The notes under the pieces are model-generated. The model was not told the origin of the DNA. It was given only the letters and a program-made list of their open reading frames with translations, and ran no database searches. Shown here in pieces: positions 60,910 through 64,000 of a stretch of 64,000 nucleotides of DNA; position 1 is the first letter of the stretch; each line of letters begins with the position of its first letter. The position numbers and the translations under genes were made by a program. Source of the DNA: CAJXII01 sp965242915 (GTDB taxonomy: Bacteria; Campylobacterota; Campylobacteria; Campylobacterales; Arcobacteraceae); NCBI GenBank assembly GCA_965242915.1, contig CBDETN010000022.1:62001-126000 (forward strand). Direction: 5' to 3'.

Positions 60910-61005
60910 TCATTTATATTCAGGTATAGGGATAGATAAATAAAAATATAGAAACAGCGATACCAATACCAATCCATATACAATCATTATTTTATTATTT
61001 TTCAA
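60910..61005 (-). CDS. Possible 31-residue membrane peptide
   Basis: A TTG start at 61005 lies nine bases after GGAG (61015-61018) on the minus strand. The product is MKNNKIMIVYGLVLVSLFLY followed by FYLSIPIPEYK, a single hydrophobic helix with a Lys/Asn-rich start. It sits just downstream of secF. The ribosome site and membrane-helix composition support it, but 31 codons are weak evidence. Confidence 0.4.
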   Translation of the reverse strand: MKNNKIMIVYGLVLVSLFLYFYLSIPIPEYK

Positions 61006-61044
61006 TACAATTTTCTCCTTTCTTTTCTTTTTTAAAATTTATTT

Positions 61045-62016
61045 TTAAACCATACCACTTTCAAATTGAGCTCTCATTTTATCTTTTTCTTTTTTTCTTT
61101 TTAATTTCTCAGCTTCATTTTTTCTGTAATCTGATATTGAAAAATTTAACTGTACCAAAAATGAAGCTGCAACAAATATAGATGAATAAGTTCCTACAAC
61201 AATACCAACTAAAAGTGTAAAACTAAATCCGTTTATAATCTCTCCGCCAAATAAATATAAAGTTAATACAACGAAAAATGTTGTTAATGAGGTAAGTGTA
61301 GTTCTGCTTAATGTTCTTGAAACTGATTCATTGACTACTTCATTGAGTCTATTATCCTGTGATGTTCTAACCCCCTCACGAATTCGGTCAAATACAATAA
61401 TTGTATCATTTAATGAATATCCAAGTATAGTTAAAATGGCTGCCAAAATATCAAGATTTACATCAATATTAAACAGTGAGATAGCACCAATGGCAATACA
61501 AACATCATGAATAAGTGCTAAAATTGACGCAACAGCAAATCTCCACTCAAATCGGAAAGAGACATAAATTAAAATAACAATAAGAGATAATCCTAAAGCT
61601 TTAATACCTTTTTCTTTTAAGTCACCGCCGACTTTTGCACCTACCATATCAACTCTGCGAATCTCAAAGGTTCCTGTAGGTTTCAATATAGTTCGTATCT
61701 CATCACCGATATCCGTTCCCAAAGTTGATGTAGTAGTTGGAATTTTTATAATTACCTCTTTGTCATTCCCGAACCTTGTAACACTAGCTTTACTAAATTC
61801 ATCTCTTGCAATTAACACTTCTCTTATTTTATTCATAGGTGCTGCTTGTGTATATTGAACTTGAATAACGGTACCGCCGGTAAAATCTATACCAAGATTT
61901 AAACCTTTGACAACTACCAATCCAATTGAAGCTAATACTAAAGCAGCAGATATAGTTAAAAATATCAATCGTTTACCCATAAAATCATAAATCTTATTTG
62001 AGCTAAAAATTTCCAT
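61045..62016 (-). CDS. secF: Protein translocase subunit SecF
   Basis: The 323-residue product is the SecD partner that uses the proton gradient to help pull proteins through SecYEG. It has GLNLGIDFTGGTVIQVQY after the first membrane helix, a periplasmic domain, and five further helices with LILIYVSFRFEWRFAVAS-like and ILGYSLNDTIIVFDRIREGV stretches. A charged tail (KLKRKKEKDKMRAQFESG) ends it. secD, normally adjacent upstream, is absent; instead secF overlaps the histidine kinase stop (TAATG). Confidence 0.95.
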   Translation of the reverse strand: MEIFSSNKIYDFMGKRLIFLTISAALVLASIGLVVVKGLNLGIDFTGGTVIQVQYTQAAPMNKIREVLIARDEFSKASVTRFGNDKEVIIKIPTTTSTLGTDIGDEIRTILKPTGTFEIRRVDMVGAKVGGDLKEKGIKALGLSLIVILIYVSFRFEWRFAVASILALIHDVCIAIGAISLFNIDVNLDILAAILTILGYSLNDTIIVFDRIREGVRTSQDNRLNEVVNESVSRTLSRTTLTSLTTFFVVLTLYLFGGEIINGFSFTLLVGIVVGTYSSIFVAASFLVQLNFSISDYRKNEAEKLKRKKEKDKMRAQFESGMV

Positions 62017-63065
62017 TAAGATACCTCTGTTTCAGTTTTTAGATTTATTGTAAACTGAGTATATTTATCATATTCACTTTGTACAGTTATCTCAAAATCA
62101 TGTATATTTGCAATTGATTTTACAATTGAAAGTCCCAACCCATAACCGCTTCGACCTCGTGCCTTATCAACTCTATAAAATCTATCAAAGATATTCTCAA
62201 TATCACAGGGAAGTATCCCTATACCGTAATCTTTGATTTTTAAAATATCTTTATCCAAATATATTTCAACTTTAGAACTTTTGTGTGAATATTTAATAGA
62301 GTTTTGTATTATATTTCCAACAAGAATTCTTAAAAGTAACGGATGCCCTTGACAACTAACACTGTCAAGTTTTTTAAACTCAAATTTTATATCTTTTTCT
62401 TTTATCAATTTTTTATTTTGAGATATTACATCGGTTATTATCTCATCTAATTCTACATTTTCAAACTTGCTTTTCATCTCTTTGTTATTTGATTTTGATA
62501 AAAAAAGCAAGCTATTTATCAGCTCTTGCAGTAATTTTGTCTCTTCAAGTGTACTCTTTAAAATAGTTTTATATTCATCATTGGTTCTTTCTTTTCTCAA
62601 ACCCAACTCTATCTCGCCTCTTATAACCGTAAGCGGCGTTTTCAGTTCATGCGAAACATCATTTGAAAATCTTTTAATTTTAGAAAATGAATCATCCAAT
62701 TTATCTAACATAAAATTGAAAGTTGTTACTAACTCTTCTATCTCATCATTTGAGTTAATTATTGTAATCCTTTTTTGAAGGTTTGAAGCTTCTATATTTT
62801 TAACTTCATCTATAACTTTTTTTACAGGAATTAATGAATTTTTAATAATAAAATATCCTAGTATAATTGATATTATTAAAAGTATTGGTATCCATAATGC
62901 AAGAATATTTTCCAAATGTTTTATTGAAGTATGGATATGATTTTGTTTTTCTAATACAAGTTTTGTAAATTCATTTAATATTATAAATGAAAATATAGAT
63001 AATATAATAATTATGATAATTGAATACCAAAAAAGAAGTCTGGTTTTTATATTTTTAAGATTCAT
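62016..63065 (-). CDS. Sensor histidine kinase
   Basis: The 349-residue product has two membrane helices (about 9-30 and 52-73) enclosing only a short (about 20-residue) outer loop, a HAMP segment, and HisKA with phospho-accepting His in FSNDVSHELKTPLTVIRGEI. HATPase_c has NIIQNSIKYS (N box), LKIKDYGIGI (G1) and GRSGYGLGLSIVK (G2). The small sensor loop suggests sensing within or next to the membrane. It overlaps both the regulator stop and the secF start by one base, so all three are coupled. Confidence 0.92.
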   Translation of the reverse strand: MNLKNIKTRLLFWYSIIIIIILSIFSFIILNEFTKLVLEKQNHIHTSIKHLENILALWIPILLIISIILGYFIIKNSLIPVKKVIDEVKNIEASNLQKRITIINSNDEIEELVTTFNFMLDKLDDSFSKIKRFSNDVSHELKTPLTVIRGEIELGLRKERTNDEYKTILKSTLEETKLLQELINSLLFLSKSNNKEMKSKFENVELDEIITDVISQNKKLIKEKDIKFEFKKLDSVSCQGHPLLLRILVGNIIQNSIKYSHKSSKVEIYLDKDILKIKDYGIGILPCDIENIFDRFYRVDKARGRSGYGLGLSIVKSIANIHDFEITVQSEYDKYTQFTINLKTETEVS

Positions 63066-63733
63066 TATTTTTCACTTATTTTATATCCCATACCCCTAAC
63101 AGTATGTATAAGTTTAATCTTATGATCTTTATCAACTTTATTTCGTAAACGATAGATATATACATTTATAATATTACTTGCTGTGTTATCATCCATATCC
63201 CAAAGTGAATTATTTATCATCTGCTCTGTTACAACTTTTTCTTTATTTATCAAAAGATATTCTAAAAACATATATTCTTTTAAGGTCAAGTCTATATTTT
63301 TATCAGCTCTTGTTACGATTTTTTTATCGCAATCCAACTTTAAATCAGCTATTTGCAATATATTATTTAAACTTTTTCCATCTCTTAACTGTACTTTTAT
63401 TCTTGCTACTAACTCATCAAAAGAAAATGGTTTGGCAAGATAATCATTTGCTCCAATATTTAATCCCAAAACTTTATCCTCGATTGAACTTTTTGCCGTA
63501 AGCATAATAATAGGAATATCAATCCCCGTTTCTCTTAAATCTTTACATAGAGTAACACCGTCAATATATGGTATCATCAAATCTAATATAATTAAATCAT
63601 AATTATTTATTGTAATTAAATAAAAAGCTTCTTCACCGTCAAAACAACAATCAACAATATAATTTTCTTCCTGCAAACCTTTTGATAAAAAGGCAGAAAT
63701 TTTTACATCATCTTCAACTATTAAAATTTTCAT
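63065..63733 (-). CDS. Response regulator, OmpR/PhoB family
   Basis: The 222-residue product has a receiver domain with EDD (7-9), phospho-acceptor Asp in YDLIILDLMIPYIDGVTLCK and KPFSFDELVARI. The winged-helix output domain has LTLKEYMFLEYLLINKEKVV and VRGMGYKISEK. A Shine-Dalgarno-like AGGATA precedes the ATG. Partner of the adjacent kinase. The direct-repeat element at 63939-63971, about 205 bases upstream, may be its binding site. Confidence 0.92.
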   Translation of the reverse strand: MKILIVEDDVKISAFLSKGLQEENYIVDCCFDGEEAFYLITINNYDLIILDLMIPYIDGVTLCKDLRETGIDIPIIMLTAKSSIEDKVLGLNIGANDYLAKPFSFDELVARIKVQLRDGKSLNNILQIADLKLDCDKKIVTRADKNIDLTLKEYMFLEYLLINKEKVVTEQMINNSLWDMDDNTASNIINVYIYRLRNKVDKDHKIKLIHTVRGMGYKISEK

Positions 63734-63798
63734 ATCTTTATATCCTATATTTTTCTATGATTAATATATCTTATTTACAATTAAAAAATGACACTTTC

Positions 63799-63909
63799 AA
63801 GGCTATATTGGTGGTTTTAATTGTATGTGTTTGCTAGAATTACAGTTATTTATTAAAGAAGACATGAAAAAATTATTAGTATTATTTTTTTACCATCCAA
63901 TATAGCCTT
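63799..63909. repeat. 13-bp inverted repeat with about 85-base centre
   Basis: AAGGCTATATTGG (63799-63811) is exactly inverted at CCAATATAGCCTT (63897-63909). Between them lies an ATG (63864) with MKKLLVLF that stops early; one more T in the T7 run would extend it to about 32 codons. It may be a remnant mobile or decayed element. Confidence 0.5.
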
Positions 63910-63938
63910 TAATGCGTGTACGGTTAAATACGATGAAA

Positions 63939-63971
63939 GTATATTTAATAAATATGAATAGAAGATGAATA
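63939..63971. promoter_or_regulatory. Direct-repeat element, copy 2 (possible response-regulator site)
   Basis: ATGAATA (63954-63960) and ATGAATA (63965-63971) are 11 bp apart, preceded by GTATATTTAATAAA exactly as at 60849-60881. It lies upstream of the response regulator gene. The rest of the gap to base 64000 shows nothing further. Confidence 0.5.
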
Positions 63972-64000
63972 TATTATTCTGACAATCAATTTAAAATTAA

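Overview
The window is AT-rich chromosomal DNA from a bacterium of the Campylobacterota (former Epsilonproteobacteria), probably a free-living relative of Sulfurimonas or Arcobacter. The support is the ccoN-ccoO-ccoQ-ccoP order followed by a DUF4006 gene, a DUF2018 gene beside a polyprenyl synthase, a DUF3373 porin, a short ThrRS next to InfC, AddAB-type recombination genes, and very low GC with TTG and GTG starts. The genus cannot be fixed from sequence reading alone.

Layout. 0-2 kb: end of an unknown gene, then three consecutive genes of 199 codons each (two are paralogues). 2-7.5 kb: nitrogen sensing (amtB, PII, glnD) with a DUF3817 membrane gene and an ORF6N gene between them. 7.5-15.4 kb: ridA, a major porin, a cytochrome c, pyrG-recJ and three FlgO-like lipoproteins. 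15.5-20.5 kb: cbb3 oxidase operon behind a perfect Fnr-type box, ending in a 30-codon gene, then a FixH-like pair. 20.5-26.2 kb: addB-addA and a ThiE/TenI-like gene, peppered with a REP-like palindrome that is often read through in frame. 26.2-32 kb: atpB, trmD, rplS, a PLP enzyme, aroK, hisD, DUF2018 and a polyprenyl synthase. 32-35.2 kb: an accessory island with one IS3-family element inserted into the orfA of another, a remnant of an LPD7-like conjugation-associated protein and tRNA-Arg(UCG). 35.3-39.6 kb: DUF3373 porin, double rhodanese, small secreted protein and NFACT protein. 39.6-49.1 kb: a compact arylpolyene-like cluster (ACP, ketosynthase, chain-length-factor-like protein, outer-membrane protein, methyltransferase, glycosyltransferase, acyltransferase, aromatic ammonia lyase, ketoreductase, membrane protein, acyl-AMP ligase). 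49.8-53.5 kb: an anaerobic ribonucleotide reductase operon. 53.5-60 kb: a response regulator, infC, thrS, a soluble fumarate reductase/succinate dehydrogenase-like pair and a Phd-like gene. 60-64 kb: a decayed gene with a G9 tract, and secF cotranscribed with a two-component system.

The most interesting feature is the nrdD operon. The large NrdD protein stops just after its zinc-ribbon cysteines and lacks the glycyl-radical domain. That domain is encoded 0.8 kb downstream as a separate 49-codon gene (52669-52818), after an LpdD-like and a NifU-like gene and overlapping nrdG. This looks like a split class III ribonucleotide reductase. Other leads are the protein-embedded palindromes in addA, addB and a thiE-like gene, the reduced arylpolyene-like cluster without its own dehydratase or exporter, genes that may be transcribed without a leader (glnD, trmD, aroK, NFACT), and a duplicated element with 11-bp-spaced direct repeats at both ends of the two-component/secF unit.
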